DNA of 64,000 nt from Solibacillus sp. FSL R5-0449 (GTDB lineage: Bacteria > Bacillota > Bacilli > Bacillales_A > Planococcaceae). Below, one piece after another: positions 35,782-44,675 of the stretch (position 1 is the stretch's first letter; every line of letters starts with the position of its first letter). The stretch lies in contig NZ_CP150239.1 of the NCBI RefSeq assembly GCF_037975215.1, positions 341,001 through 405,000 of the forward strand, read 5' to 3'. A program made the translations under genes and the position numbers. The notes below the pieces were generated by a model. That model worked only from the letters and a program-made list of their open reading frames with translations, ran no database searches and was not told where the DNA came from.

Positions 35782-36657
35782 ATGAATTTATCGGCAATAA
35801 CAGTGTCGTTTCCTTTAGATGAAGAAACATATGAAGAAGTACAGCAATTATGTAAAACTGCGGCCGTTTGTGATGGCGTACTATTAAATCAAGTCATGAA
35901 TTTACCGATAGCAAAAAGCTATGAAATGCGAGGATTTTATGTTCTTGTATATGATGATGAAAAGAATTTGCTTGTCGGAGCAGGTACTGCAGTCGATTTA
36001 ATGGGGTTAAATACGTATGAATGGTCAATGCTCGTTGCACCGATGTATCGTCAACTTGGAATCGGAAAAGCGATATTGAACGTGCTGAAAGAAGGACTAA
36101 TGATGCGTGAAAGTGAAGGGGAGCTTGCATTAATCATGGAAGGCTCGCATTATGGTAAAGAATTTCTTCAAAAGAACGGGTATTTATACAGCTTTTCCGA
36201 AGCCACATTGGAAGCCCAGGCGGAAGTTCTGTCAAAAGAAGGCCCTGTTACTTTACGCCCGTTTATGCAAAAGGACACAGAAGCACTTGTCTCGATTTTC
36301 AGCGAAGCGTTTGGTGATATTCGTGAGGAATCGCTGGAACTGATTGAATTTAATACAACGACAGAAGGCCTAGTTATGTGGACAGCCGAAATGGATGGGG
36401 AAGTTGTTGGAACAGTAACGACCCGTAAAGAAGGCGAAGTACAGTGGATTACGGCATTTGCGGTATCTCCGAACAGACAGCGCCAAGGAATCGGTACGCA
36501 AATTTTAAATTTAGTGAAAGACTATGCGCTTCGGTCAGGTGATAAAACTATTTTACTTGATGTGGAAGTCGAAAATATGGCAGCCCTTCACGTATATGAA
36601 AAAGCCGGCTTTATGAAGTCATCCCAGCTTGATTATTACATTTATATTGGATCATAA
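35782..36657 (+). CDS. Tandem GNAT acetyltransferase
   Basis: 291 residues made of two GNAT domains. The first (about 1-145) has APMYRQLGIGKAILNVL; the second (about 155-290) has SPNRQRQGIGTQILNLV, NMAALHVYEKAGF. Both acetyl-CoA loops look usable. Substrate unknown. Site GGAGTAGAAAG before the ATG. Single gene ending at a terminator. Confidence 0.87.
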   Translation: MNLSAITVSFPLDEETYEEVQQLCKTAAVCDGVLLNQVMNLPIAKSYEMRGFYVLVYDDEKNLLVGAGTAVDLMGLNTYEWSMLVAPMYRQLGIGKAILNVLKEGLMMRESEGELALIMEGSHYGKEFLQKNGYLYSFSEATLEAQAEVLSKEGPVTLRPFMQKDTEALVSIFSEAFGDIREESLELIEFNTTTEGLVMWTAEMDGEVVGTVTTRKEGEVQWITAFAVSPNRQRQGIGTQILNLVKDYALRSGDKTILLDVEVENMAALHVYEKAGFMKSSQLDYYIYIGS

Positions 36658-36686
36658 GCAGATTGGATTCAACTGCTTACAAAGTA

Positions 36687-36716
36687 AACGTTCAGGATTA
36701 CCTGAGCGTTTTTTTT
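36687..36716 (+). terminator. Terminator after the tandem GNAT gene
   Basis: AACGTTCAGG pairs with CCTGAGCGTT and is followed by T residues. Confidence 0.85.
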
Positions 36717-36750
36717 ATGCAGAAAAAGAACGGTTATGATGGTCATTACT

Positions 36751-36795
36751 AAAAAAGCACCAAGCGCATTCAAAGCATGCGATTGGTGCTTTTAA
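36751..36795 (-). terminator. Terminator of the DUF2804-helD operon
   Basis: AAAAAGCACCAA...TTGGTGCTTTT with an inner GCAT/ATGC stem; followed on the minus strand by T residues. Confidence 0.8.
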
Positions 36796-36808
36796 GTTAT
36801 TACCTCGC

Positions 36809-39031
36809 TCACTTCATTAAAAAAGCTTCTTTTGATGGACCGATGAGATAAAGCTCATGCATGGCACGGGTTAAGGCAACATAGAGCAGTTTCCGGTCAA
36901 GCGGATTGTCATCATAAGGTGTGTCAAAGGATGTGAGAATGACCGCATCAAACTCCAAGCCTTTTGCCAAGTGACTTGGAATAACGAGAAGCTTTTGCTG
37001 ATCGATTGCTGAATTTTCATCGAGCAGCTGTGCGGGGATATCCGAGTTTTCCAGCTGTTCGATTAACTGGACGGCTTCTTCTGTTGTTTTACAAATAAGT
37101 GCAATGGATTGATGCTGATTGGCGCGAATTTTTCCAAGGACATCTTGAATAATAGCGGCATCAAAACTTTCTGCGGCAATAAATTCAGGTACTTTCCCAT
37201 GACGGACAACCGGTTCAACAAGCGGTAAATCCTCATCCATCTGCATCAGAATTTCATTGGCGACATCCATAATTTCAATTGTTGTTCGGTAGCTTTTTTG
37301 AAGTGTTGCATATGTTGCGCGCGGAAAAAGAGAGAGTACCGGCTGCCACTCTGTCAGTGACCGATAGCTGTGGATCCCTTGTGCAAGATCGCCAACCATT
37401 GTGAACATATCCGTTTCGAGACCGGCTTTTAAGGCAGCAAGTTGAAAATAGCTGTAGTCCTGAACTTCATCGATAAAGACGACGCGCATTTTCCACTTGT
37501 CATCGATGCCTTTGATTTTAGCCTGTAAAAAGTAAAGGGCGGCCAAATCTTCCAGCACCCAACGTTCTTTCTGATGCGATTTTATAAAATGCGCCACTTC
37601 TTCAAAAGGCCATTCAGGAGCAACTTCACCGAGCAATTCCCGATTCGTCAAAAGCTCACGGTACATCTGTTTCACTTTTACTTTCTGGAATTTTTTCATA
37701 TAGACCGTTGCAACGGATTTTGCTTCCTGTTTAATTTTTGGAATGCGGGCATCCCGTTCATCGATAAGCTTTGTCACTGTACGTCGGCGTTTATCTGCAT
37801 CACGCATGCCGCTTAGTGCACGGCCGATCGCATCTTCATAGCGCGAATTCAATGTCGCGAGCACTGCTGCGGTTTTCCTTTTTACCTCTGTTTGGATTAC
37901 CTTTTTAATACGTTCAAGCCGTTTCTCGACAGGCATATAATGAAATTCCACCAAAAATAGCTTTCGTAAATGCTCGCCCTTCATAATACGGTATTTTTCA
38001 ATGAAGACATCATCAAACAATGCAGCAAGCTTCTGTTCGTGGTGTTCGATATAGCGGTTCATCATCTGCTCATAAAATGGACTGCCTTTTGTTTTCGAAA
38101 GGATGGCGCTCTCTTGCTGGACGGAAGGGTTCGCAATGAGCTGCTCGAGCTGTTCATTCGGATTTTGCAGTTTTAGTTTCAGGTTCAGTGCATCCAGCAC
38201 ATATTGTGCATATGTTGTTTGGCAAATTTTATCGACGCCAAGCTCCGGTAATACATCGGCAATATAGTCGATAAATAACCGGTTTGGTGCAAGAATCATC
38301 AACTGCTCTGGATTGAAATGCTCGCCCATCGTGTAAAGGAAATACGAAATCCGGTGCAGGGCGATCGTTGTTTTCCCTGAACCAGCTGCACCTTGTACAA
38401 GAATCGGCTGACGAAGATGCGCACGGATAATTTCATTTTGTTCTTTTTGGATAGTGGAAACGATTTCCGTTAAGCGGACATCGGCTTTTCCTTCCAGCGC
38501 TTCCTGCAGAAGTTCATCATTTGTAGTTAAATCGACGTCGCGATAATTGATCAGCTCGCCGTTTTCAATTTTATATTGGCGCTTGGCAAACAAATGACCG
38601 GAATGTGTTTCATCCCGGACATCATAAGAAATATCGCCAAGGCGACCATCGTAATAGACGTTTGCGACAGGGGAGCGCCAGTCAACAATAATCGGCTCAT
38701 GGGTTTCACTATGGAAAAGTGAAGTCTTTCCGATATAAAGAAACTCCTCATTTTCGTTTTCACGCTGGAAATGGATACGTGCAAAATACGGTTTTTGCCG
38801 AATCGCTTCCAACCCTTCTTTTTGATTACGGGCAAGCTCGAAAAAACGTGTATTCATTAAAATGTTGAGGAAGCTGTCACTGGAGTCCAAATATTCCACA
38901 TTGGCCATCGCAGTACGGATATTTTCCTGTGCCGTTTCAATATCTTTTTTCGAACTATTTAAAATCTGGTCCATATAATGGATCGTTTCGTGCAGACGCT
39001 GTTGTTCCTGCTTAAAATCTTGCGCTGTCAT
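36809..39031 (-). CDS. helD: RNA polymerase recycling motor HelD
   Basis: 740 residues, the family's normal length. Long N-terminal coiled-coil arm (QQRLHETIHYMDQILNSSK), a HelD-specific region with PIIVDWRSPVANVYYDG, Walker A VQGAAGSGKTT, then superfamily 1 motifs (VVFIDEVQDYSYFQ, ATLQKSYRTT, LLYVALTRAMHELYLIG). In Bacillus HelD binds stalled or post-termination RNA polymerase and strips nucleic acid with ATP. Co-transcribed with the DUF2804 gene upstream (20 bp gap). Confidence 0.92.
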   Translation of the reverse strand: MTAQDFKQEQQRLHETIHYMDQILNSSKKDIETAQENIRTAMANVEYLDSSDSFLNILMNTRFFELARNQKEGLEAIRQKPYFARIHFQRENENEEFLYIGKTSLFHSETHEPIIVDWRSPVANVYYDGRLGDISYDVRDETHSGHLFAKRQYKIENGELINYRDVDLTTNDELLQEALEGKADVRLTEIVSTIQKEQNEIIRAHLRQPILVQGAAGSGKTTIALHRISYFLYTMGEHFNPEQLMILAPNRLFIDYIADVLPELGVDKICQTTYAQYVLDALNLKLKLQNPNEQLEQLIANPSVQQESAILSKTKGSPFYEQMMNRYIEHHEQKLAALFDDVFIEKYRIMKGEHLRKLFLVEFHYMPVEKRLERIKKVIQTEVKRKTAAVLATLNSRYEDAIGRALSGMRDADKRRRTVTKLIDERDARIPKIKQEAKSVATVYMKKFQKVKVKQMYRELLTNRELLGEVAPEWPFEEVAHFIKSHQKERWVLEDLAALYFLQAKIKGIDDKWKMRVVFIDEVQDYSYFQLAALKAGLETDMFTMVGDLAQGIHSYRSLTEWQPVLSLFPRATYATLQKSYRTTIEIMDVANEILMQMDEDLPLVEPVVRHGKVPEFIAAESFDAAIIQDVLGKIRANQHQSIALICKTTEEAVQLIEQLENSDIPAQLLDENSAIDQQKLLVIPSHLAKGLEFDAVILTSFDTPYDDNPLDRKLLYVALTRAMHELYLIGPSKEAFLMK

Positions 39032-39051
39032 TAAAATTCCCCCCTAACGTG

Positions 39052-40074
39052 CTACCACTTTGCAACATGTTCTTCAATGCAGCCAAGCATTTGCTGGATA
39101 TGCAGTGTTTCGCCATCATCGAGTTGAATAAATCCATCGTAATAACCGACCATCTGATGAACCGAGGAAACGATGAGTTTTGCATTTGTTTCTGCCACAC
39201 GTTCAAAAAATGGAGTGAAAGTTAAGTTGACGCGACCGGTAAATTTCGTTTTGATCGTCCACGGATGCATGAAATTAGTGCGGTCATAGTGAAATAAAAC
39301 ATCTTCATGTATTTTCGTCATTTGACCGTCGATAAAGATAGCATTTTCAGTCATGCCTGTTCCGTCTGTCCATTTACCGCCAAAGTTTAATCCAATCCGC
39401 TGCCCACGCACACGCTGTGATGCCATGCCCCAGTTCCATATTGCTTCACGCGGCCATACACCGCGGCCGTAATCAAGCACAGCAAAGCTTTCTTCCGGTG
39501 TGAACGTAAAGGTACGATTGCCGATTTTTACAGTTCCCGTAGTTGGCAATGTGTGATGTTTCGCCGTGAATTGGAAAGTTCGGCGATTCCATGGAATGAC
39601 TACATTTAGGGAGTCATCGTCTTTCGGATGTGCAATCGTCAGCTCAGCGTGTAAAGGATCACCGTCAAAATCAGGAGCGGTTACGGTTAAATGGGTCTCG
39701 CGGTTGAAGTATGTAAGTTGTATGGACATTTCGGAATTTTTATATTGAATTGTTTCCAGCACTTGTGTCGGCATTTTTACTTTTGCCCCAAGCGGAATTA
39801 AAATTGTTTTTTCAAAGTAGCGTTGTGTTTCGTATTCGAGGAAATAAACAAAGCATACAGCTGCGTAATCCATATGACTGATTGTCGCGGAAAATAAAAT
39901 CTCCTCGCCATATACACACCAGTAATTCCACTTTTTCTTGCGCATAAAATGCCCTGACAAATTACTGTCGATAATAGGTCTTCTTGCAAAACCGATTGCT
40001 TCCGGGTTTAAATTACCTTTTTTATCGCAAAGGGCTATAGGAAGAAAAATTTCCCTTTCTGCATGTTGTGTCAT
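39052..40074 (-). CDS. DUF2804 domain protein
   Basis: 340 residues covering the entire DUF2804 domain, mostly beta strands, with conserved segments AVLDYGRGVWPREAIWNWGMASQ and IGLNFGGKWTDGTGMTENA. The family is widespread and of unknown function, with a lipocalin-like or carotenoid-hydratase-like beta barrel likely. First gene of an operon with helD. Confidence 0.85.
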   Translation of the reverse strand: MTQHAEREIFLPIALCDKKGNLNPEAIGFARRPIIDSNLSGHFMRKKKWNYWCVYGEEILFSATISHMDYAAVCFVYFLEYETQRYFEKTILIPLGAKVKMPTQVLETIQYKNSEMSIQLTYFNRETHLTVTAPDFDGDPLHAELTIAHPKDDDSLNVVIPWNRRTFQFTAKHHTLPTTGTVKIGNRTFTFTPEESFAVLDYGRGVWPREAIWNWGMASQRVRGQRIGLNFGGKWTDGTGMTENAIFIDGQMTKIHEDVLFHYDRTNFMHPWTIKTKFTGRVNLTFTPFFERVAETNAKLIVSSVHQMVGYYDGFIQLDDGETLHIQQMLGCIEEHVAKW

Positions 40075-40218
40075 TCATAATTCCCCCTAACCGTTTCATA
40101 ATTTCAATAAAATAATTGTAGCAGACATTTACAAAAACAGGGGATTTTTGCTCTACATTCACAACACTTTCATAATTAGAAAGTAATCGACATACGCTGT
40201 GAAAAAAGGAGAAGATCG

Positions 40219-40713
40219 TTGTCTACTTATAATCGGGCGGCTGCTGTTGATTATGCAAATAGATGGTGGGACAGCTTTAATCCTGAATATCCGGTATTCC
40301 GGGATGACTGTACAAATTTTATTTCCCAATGTTTACGTGCTGGAGGGGCACCAATGCGGGGAGCGCCGAATCGGGGGCAGGGCTGGTGGATGATCGGGCA
40401 ACCGGAGCGCTGGAGTTATAGCTGGTCTGTTGCACACTCCCTACGCTGGTATTTGGAAACATCCACACAGGGCCTTCGCGCGACAAGGGTAAACTCGGCA
40501 AGTGAACTGCAGCTGGGGGATATTATTTTTTACGATTTTACGGGGGACGGCCGTATCGATCACAGCACAATTGTGACGCGTATCAAGCAGGGGGTTCCGT
40601 ATGTGAATGCTCATACATCGAACAGCAGCGATCGCCTCTATACGTACGAAGACTCCACTGCCTACACGCCGAATATGCAGTATTATTACTACCATATAGC
40701 GGATCAGTTTTGA
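40219..40713 (+). CDS. Putative amidase domain protein (Amidase_6), no signal peptide
   Basis: 164 residues: [40 protein letters not shown] is the amidase_6/CHAP-like start with Cys31 as probable nucleophile; a histidine follows in [12 protein letters not shown]. Family members are usually cell wall hydrolases or spore-associated proteins. No export signal is visible, so it may act inside the mother cell or spore, which is inference. Start is TTG with AAAAGGAG upstream. Confidence 0.78.
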   Translation: MSTYNRAAAVDYANRWWDSFNPEYPVFRDDCTNFISQCLRAGGAPMRGAPNRGQGWWMIGQPERWSYSWSVAHSLRWYLETSTQGLRATRVNSASELQLGDIIFYDFTGDGRIDHSTIVTRIKQGVPYVNAHTSNSSDRLYTYEDSTAYTPNMQYYYYHIADQF

Positions 40714-40743
40714 TCGTTCTTATTGTGGTGAGAGCGGTGAAAT

Positions 40744-40765
40744 AAGCGGAGTTTTTCTGCTTTTT
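40744..40765 (+). terminator. Terminator after the amidase gene
   Basis: AAGCGGA pairs with TCTGCTT, followed by TTT. Short stem. Confidence 0.5.
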
Positions 40766-40898
40766 AGGGCCATTACTTAATCGTATTGTGATCGCCTGCC
40801 TGATAATGAACTTTTTATATAGAATTCACACCATGTTATATGTTAAATAGAGATCATTCATGCTAATGTAATAGTAGTAATTGAAGGAGGATTTGGCG

Positions 40899-41462
40899 AT
40901 GACTTTATCAGTAAGAGACGCAGTATTGCAACGCCGTTCGATTAAACTATTTAATGGACAGCAAGTTGACAAAAAGGCAGTAATGGAAATTTTGGATGAT
41001 GCAAAATGGGCACCGAACCACGGCAACCGTCAGCCATGGCGCATTGTAGTAGGTGCAGAGGATCAGCTGCCAAAAGTACATGAACTGCTACGAGACATGG
41101 CAGTTCCAAAATGGCAGGAGCTTTCAGAAGATGCCCTTGCAATTCAAATGAAAAAATTCACATTGGCCGGTGCATACGCATTTGTGCTTGTGACAGAAGA
41201 TGTTCGTCAAAAAGAACGATTGGAAGACTATGCGGCAGCCGCTTGCTATTTACAAAATGTGCAGCTACTTGCATGGGAAAAAGGCATCGGTACTTGCTGG
41301 AAAACACCGGGCTTCCTAGATAACCCGAAATTCCGTGAAGCATTAAACGCAAAGCCACATGAACGTGTCATTTCAATGTTCCAGTTCGGCTATTACGATA
41401 ATGTGCCAAATGTAAGAACACGAAAAGAGCTTTCTGAATTCGTAACGGAATTTGGGCAATAA
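40899..41462 (+). CDS. Nitroreductase family protein
   Basis: 187 residues, FMN-dependent nitroreductase fold: LQRRSIKLFNGQQVDKKAVMEILDDAKWAPNHGNRQPWRIVV at the N-terminus and AAACYLQNVQLLAWEKGIGTCWKTPGF in the second half. The compact size resembles YdjA-type enzymes. It would reduce nitro compounds, quinones or similar with NAD(P)H. AAGGAGG lies before the ATG at 40899; an upstream TTG at 40881 is rejected. Confidence 0.9.
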   Translation: MTLSVRDAVLQRRSIKLFNGQQVDKKAVMEILDDAKWAPNHGNRQPWRIVVGAEDQLPKVHELLRDMAVPKWQELSEDALAIQMKKFTLAGAYAFVLVTEDVRQKERLEDYAAAACYLQNVQLLAWEKGIGTCWKTPGFLDNPKFREALNAKPHERVISMFQFGYYDNVPNVRTRKELSEFVTEFGQ

Positions 41463-41471
41463 TATGATGGA

Positions 41472-41548
41472 ATGCATGAGGAAACGATGATTTCCTTGTG
41501 CATTTAGCAAAAGGAGTTGCCGCATTGTGTTGGCAGCTCCTTTAATTA
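41472..41548 (+). terminator. Two tandem hairpins, terminator after the nitroreductase gene
   Basis: First hairpin AATGCATGAGGAAA/TTTCCTTGTGCATT (41471-41504) and a second AAAGGAGTTGCC/GGCAGCTCCTTT (41510-41543). The second is followed only by TAATTATT. Two stems in a row may act as a strong 3' end. Confidence 0.6.
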
Positions 41549-41621
41549 TTCCCTGACGAATAATTTGCATGGATTAATCGCAACCTATTATACAATTCAT
41601 CTTAGAAAGGATGAGATATGT

Positions 41622-42149
41622 ATGAAAAGAGTATTATTTCTGTTCGGGCTTCTATTATTGGCAGGGTGTTCGGAGGAAATAGTCGCGTATGAGGGAATGC
41701 CGTTAAAAATTGCTGTTTTAGGGGAGTTCCAAGATCATTACAATACAAATATAGAAATTGTAGAAATTACATTCGACGCACTTGAAGAAGCGGTTACGGA
41801 TGCCACGTTACAATTTGATGCACTTTTTATTACGCCAACTGTATTTGGACAGGCATCCCAGGATGAATACATTCAAGTTTATAAAGAGGCAATCATTCCA
41901 ATCATCTATTATGATGCAGCAAAAGGGCATTTTGCTTTTACAAAAGAAAACATAACGTACGATACACTGCATTTTCAAAAACTTATAAACGGTTCACATT
42001 CAACACTTTATTTACATAACGAAATACCGGCAGGGGAAGAATTTGCAGAGAGAAAAAGAGGGATTTATGTTTTCAACTTTTATTTAAACAGGGATCGTTA
42101 TGATATTATGCTGAAAGAAATTTATGAGAAAATCGAAACACTAACTTGA
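41622..42149 (+). CDS. Lipoprotein of unknown function
   Basis: 175 residues. MKRVLFLFGLLLLAGCSEE is a clear lipoprotein signal with the lipobox LAGC. The mature part has PLKIAVLGEF and a segment resembling the start of a periplasmic-binding fold (FDALFITPTVFGQ), but no family was recognised. GAAAGGATGAG lies upstream; the frame is open to 41517 but nothing there supports a start. Confidence 0.68.
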   Translation: MKRVLFLFGLLLLAGCSEEIVAYEGMPLKIAVLGEFQDHYNTNIEIVEITFDALEEAVTDATLQFDALFITPTVFGQASQDEYIQVYKEAIIPIIYYDAAKGHFAFTKENITYDTLHFQKLINGSHSTLYLHNEIPAGEEFAERKRGIYVFNFYLNRDRYDIMLKEIYEKIETLT

Positions 42150-42156
42150 TATATGT

Positions 42157-42195
42157 AAAAAAATCCCGTACAAAGTAGCTTTGTAACGGGATTTT
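42157..42195. terminator. Bidirectional terminator
   Basis: AAAAAATCCCGT...ACGGGATTTT with an inner CAAAG/CTTTG stem, between convergent genes. Confidence 0.85.
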
Positions 42196-42202
42196 GCTGT
42201 TT

Positions 42203-42616
42203 TTATATGGCCATTTCTTCAATAGAAAGCTCTTCTGACTTTGGTGCGCGTTTACGGTTAGAGATCACGCCGGAAAGAACTGTCATGAAAAATACACTAG
42301 CAACAGTTACGATAATACAAGGCACTAAGTACTCGCGGTTCATTGAAAGCAGGATATCTGTACGGAACCAGTTTTGAAACGGAATACCACAGCCAAGAAG
42401 AACGGCAAAGAATAATACTTTTACTCCGACAGGTTTACCTTTCATCTTTTTAATCATCCCATTAATAAAGAGGCGCAGCATAGCTAGCCCTAATCCGACA
42501 AAGGAGAAGATGATTAAATACATCTTGCTGGACTCATCCAAAATAAACGCTTTTCCAATCATAAAAGCAATAATGGCAAGTGAAGCGGCTAAAATAATTT
42601 TTGATTTTTTATTCAT
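42203..42616 (-). CDS. Small integral membrane protein, unknown
   Basis: 137 residues with four hydrophobic segments (ILAASLAIIAFMIGKAFIL, YLIIFSFVGLGLAMLRLFI, VLFFAVLLGCGIPF, CIIVTVASVFFMTVLSGVI) and a charged tail. No family recognised. CAGGAGG before the ATG. Single gene ending at a bidirectional terminator. Confidence 0.65.
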   Translation of the reverse strand: MNKKSKIILAASLAIIAFMIGKAFILDESSKMYLIIFSFVGLGLAMLRLFINGMIKKMKGKPVGVKVLFFAVLLGCGIPFQNWFRTDILLSMNREYLVPCIIVTVASVFFMTVLSGVISNRKRAPKSEELSIEEMAI

Positions 42617-42883
42617 ATATAATTCCTCCTGAAAAAGTATTGAACAACTTGTTGATTACTGTGTTTAGTTTAAAATGAATCGACATATGAAGCAATCAAC
42701 AGAATATTTTAAGGTGTTGAGTAGAGAGGGAGAAATGGTGTTTTTGAGTAAATAAGTATTAAAAAGAGCGAAAAAATGCATTTTGATTTAGCGGTAGAAC
42801 GACCGGATGCTATTTTAAAATAAGTTTTGTATGGGGGATATGGGGAAAAGGTACTTACGAATAATTTAAATGGAGGGATGCAA

Positions 42884-43510
42884 ATGTTTTTTGATGAGCC
42901 GAAGCAGAAAATTGATGTTGCCTATACGAAACAGGAATTGCTAGAGAAACTCCAGGAATTACGTAGACCGGACAATGAGTTGGAAGGTACACATATTTAT
43001 TTATTAACAAAGGATGTAGACGAATTTCACTCCATCGCACGTGATCAGCAAGTATCGCTTATTACAACAAATGGTGTCCGCAGCATAGTGAAAACCGCAT
43101 TGACAAATGAATCGCCGATTGAAGAGAAAATTCGCCGCCTCGGTTTACCTGAAAATAAGCGGCTGGAATACGAAAAAATCATTGAAGAGGGCGGGAAGTT
43201 GCTCATAACAGGTACAGACCCATTTGATGAAGAAGATTGGACAGGCCATACACTCGATGACTGGATTACAAACCGTTCCAATCCGTCAAACCTTATTAAC
43301 AAAGAGGTAATGGATGAACGTCCAGTACCATTTGAACCTGAGAAAAAGTATGAACCGCTGCCGAATACAACTGTTGCAGGAGATTTTGGCCGGAGCAGTG
43401 ATGCAGAAGATCCGGATATTATTCCGTTAAAAGATGATCAGCGCATTGTCCGCGACCCTAATACAAAGGAAATCGGCATTTACCAAGCACCGCATGAAAA
43501 ACAAAACTAA
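42884..43510 (+). CDS. YflT-like stress protein with long acidic tail
   Basis: About 208 residues. The N-terminal 100 residues resemble the YflT/17M general stress domain (VAYTKQELLEKLQELRR, THIYLLTKDVDEFHSIA, IRRLGLPENKRLEYEKIIEEGGKLLIT). The remainder is a polar, acidic, proline-rich, probably disordered tail. GGAGGG is 6 nt before ATG 42884; the ATG at 42878 abuts it. Function unknown. Followed by a terminator and then repeat cluster C. Confidence 0.75.
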   Translation: MFFDEPKQKIDVAYTKQELLEKLQELRRPDNELEGTHIYLLTKDVDEFHSIARDQQVSLITTNGVRSIVKTALTNESPIEEKIRRLGLPENKRLEYEKIIEEGGKLLITGTDPFDEEDWTGHTLDDWITNRSNPSNLINKEVMDERPVPFEPEKKYEPLPNTTVAGDFGRSSDAEDPDIIPLKDDQRIVRDPNTKEIGIYQAPHEKQN

Positions 43511-43517
43511 AAGCAAA

Positions 43518-43555
43518 GTCAGACTGTTCAATTAGGGCAGTTTGGCTTTTTTTGT
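43518..43555 (+). terminator. Terminator after the YflT-like gene
   Basis: AGTCAGACTG pairs with CAGTTTGGCT (one or two G-U pairs) and is followed by TTTTTT. Confidence 0.75.
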
Positions 43556-43568
43556 GGGGGTGGGGATT

Positions 43569-43885
43569 TATTAGAACAATTGAATGAGTTATTAGAAGAA
43601 GTTGAGGTGTTATTAGAAAATCTGGCGAGGTTATTAGAAGATGGGTTCGACTCAGGGCAAGATGCCTTCAATTTTTTCCGCATGACCGGGCAGGAGAAGA
43701 CGGGGATCGATTTTATTAGAACAGTTGAGCAGGTTATTAGAACAACGCCGATGGATATTAGAAAATGCGCCGAGGATATTTGAACAAAGCGTGGACTTAT
43801 TAGAACATCTCGGTAATATATTAGAAAACCGGCATTTTATTAGAACAAATAAAATTATATTAGAACATATCAAAGTTTATTAGAA
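43569..43885 (+). repeat. 21-bp-period intergenic repeat, cluster C (TATTAGAA core)
   Basis: Longest of the five clusters. TATTAGAA starts at 43569, 43590, 43611, 43632, then after about four degenerate periods at 43714, 43735, 43756, 43777 (TATTTGAA), 43798, 43819, 43838, 43858 and 43878. Spacing is 21 for most, 19-20 for the last three. The base after the core is C, A or G and then A. Filler is otherwise unrelated. Located after the YflT-like gene terminator and before the CoA transferase operon. Same core as cluster B. Confidence 0.85.
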
Positions 43886-43976
43886 AATCCACCACCCGCC
43901 TAAGAAAAATAGATTTTTAAAGGGAATTCCGTCCTTTTGTAGAATATTTTGTATGGATGTGAAAGGGGATAAGGAC

Positions 43977-44675
43977 ATGGATAAAGTAGTAGCTTCTGTA
44001 CAACAGGCGATTCAGGCAATAGACGATGGAGCTGTATTATTAGTAGGGGGATTCGGGTTATGCGGTATTCCGGAAAATCTAATTCAGGCAGTAAAAGATA
44101 AAGGTACAAAAAATTTGACGGTTGTCAGCAATAACTGTGGTGTCGATGATTTCGGGCTCGGTGTTCTTTTGCAAGACAAGCAGATTACGAAAATCATCGC
44201 GTCATATGTAGGGGAAAATAAAACATTCGAACAGCAATATTTAAACGGCGAGCTGGAAGTGGAATTGACACCACAGGGCACATTGGCAGAACGCATTCGT
44301 GCTGGCGGTGCGGGCATACCAGGATTTTATACAGCAACAGGTGTTGGTACGCCAATCGCAGAGGGAAAAGAGACAAAGGAATTCGACGGCAAAACATACT
44401 TGCTTGAACGCGCGATTACTGGGGATTTTGCGCTTGTAAAAGCATGGAAAGCGGATCGTTCCGGAAATCTTGTGTTCCGTAAAACATCGCGCAACTTTAA
44501 CCCGCTTTGTGCGACAGCAGGTAAAGTGACAATTGTCGAAGTGGAGCAGCTTGTCGAAACAGGCGAACTGGATCCGGACGAAATTCATCTGCCGGGCATT
44601 TATGTGCAGCATATCGTCCATAGCGAGTCATTTGAAAAACGCATTGAACGCCGCACTGTAAGGGAGGAAGCATAA
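43977..44675 (+). CDS. scoA: 3-oxoacid CoA-transferase subunit A
   Basis: 232 residues with the CoA transferase family I N-terminal motif [20 protein letters not shown], and [20 protein letters not shown]. With ScoB it moves CoA from succinyl-CoA to acetoacetate or a related 3-oxoacid. The ATG at 43977 is preceded by AAAGGGGATAAGG; an ATG at 43953 is in frame but upstream of that site. The stop overlaps the start of scoB (TAATG). Confidence 0.9.
   Translation: MDKVVASVQQAIQAIDDGAVLLVGGFGLCGIPENLIQAVKDKGTKNLTVVSNNCGVDDFGLGVLLQDKQITKIIASYVGENKTFEQQYLNGELEVELTPQGTLAERIRAGGAGIPGFYTATGVGTPIAEGKETKEFDGKTYLLERAITGDFALVKAWKADRSGNLVFRKTSRNFNPLCATAGKVTIVEVEQLVETGELDPDEIHLPGIYVQHIVHSESFEKRIERRTVREEA

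Noticed and set aside
43580..43783. Open frame in repeat cluster C encoding leucine-heptad-like (LLE) repeats, which could be taken for a coiled-coil gene
   Set aside because: The heptads simply follow from TTATTAGAA every 21 bp. The phase slips by two bases between 43632 and 43714 and again after 43819, which breaks the heptad frame, and other clusters have stops in the equivalent frame. Start would be TTG without a proper ribosome binding site.
43569..43885. CRISPR array
   Set aside because: Conserved part is only 8 bp and the spacing only 21 bp; no cas genes are present in the window.
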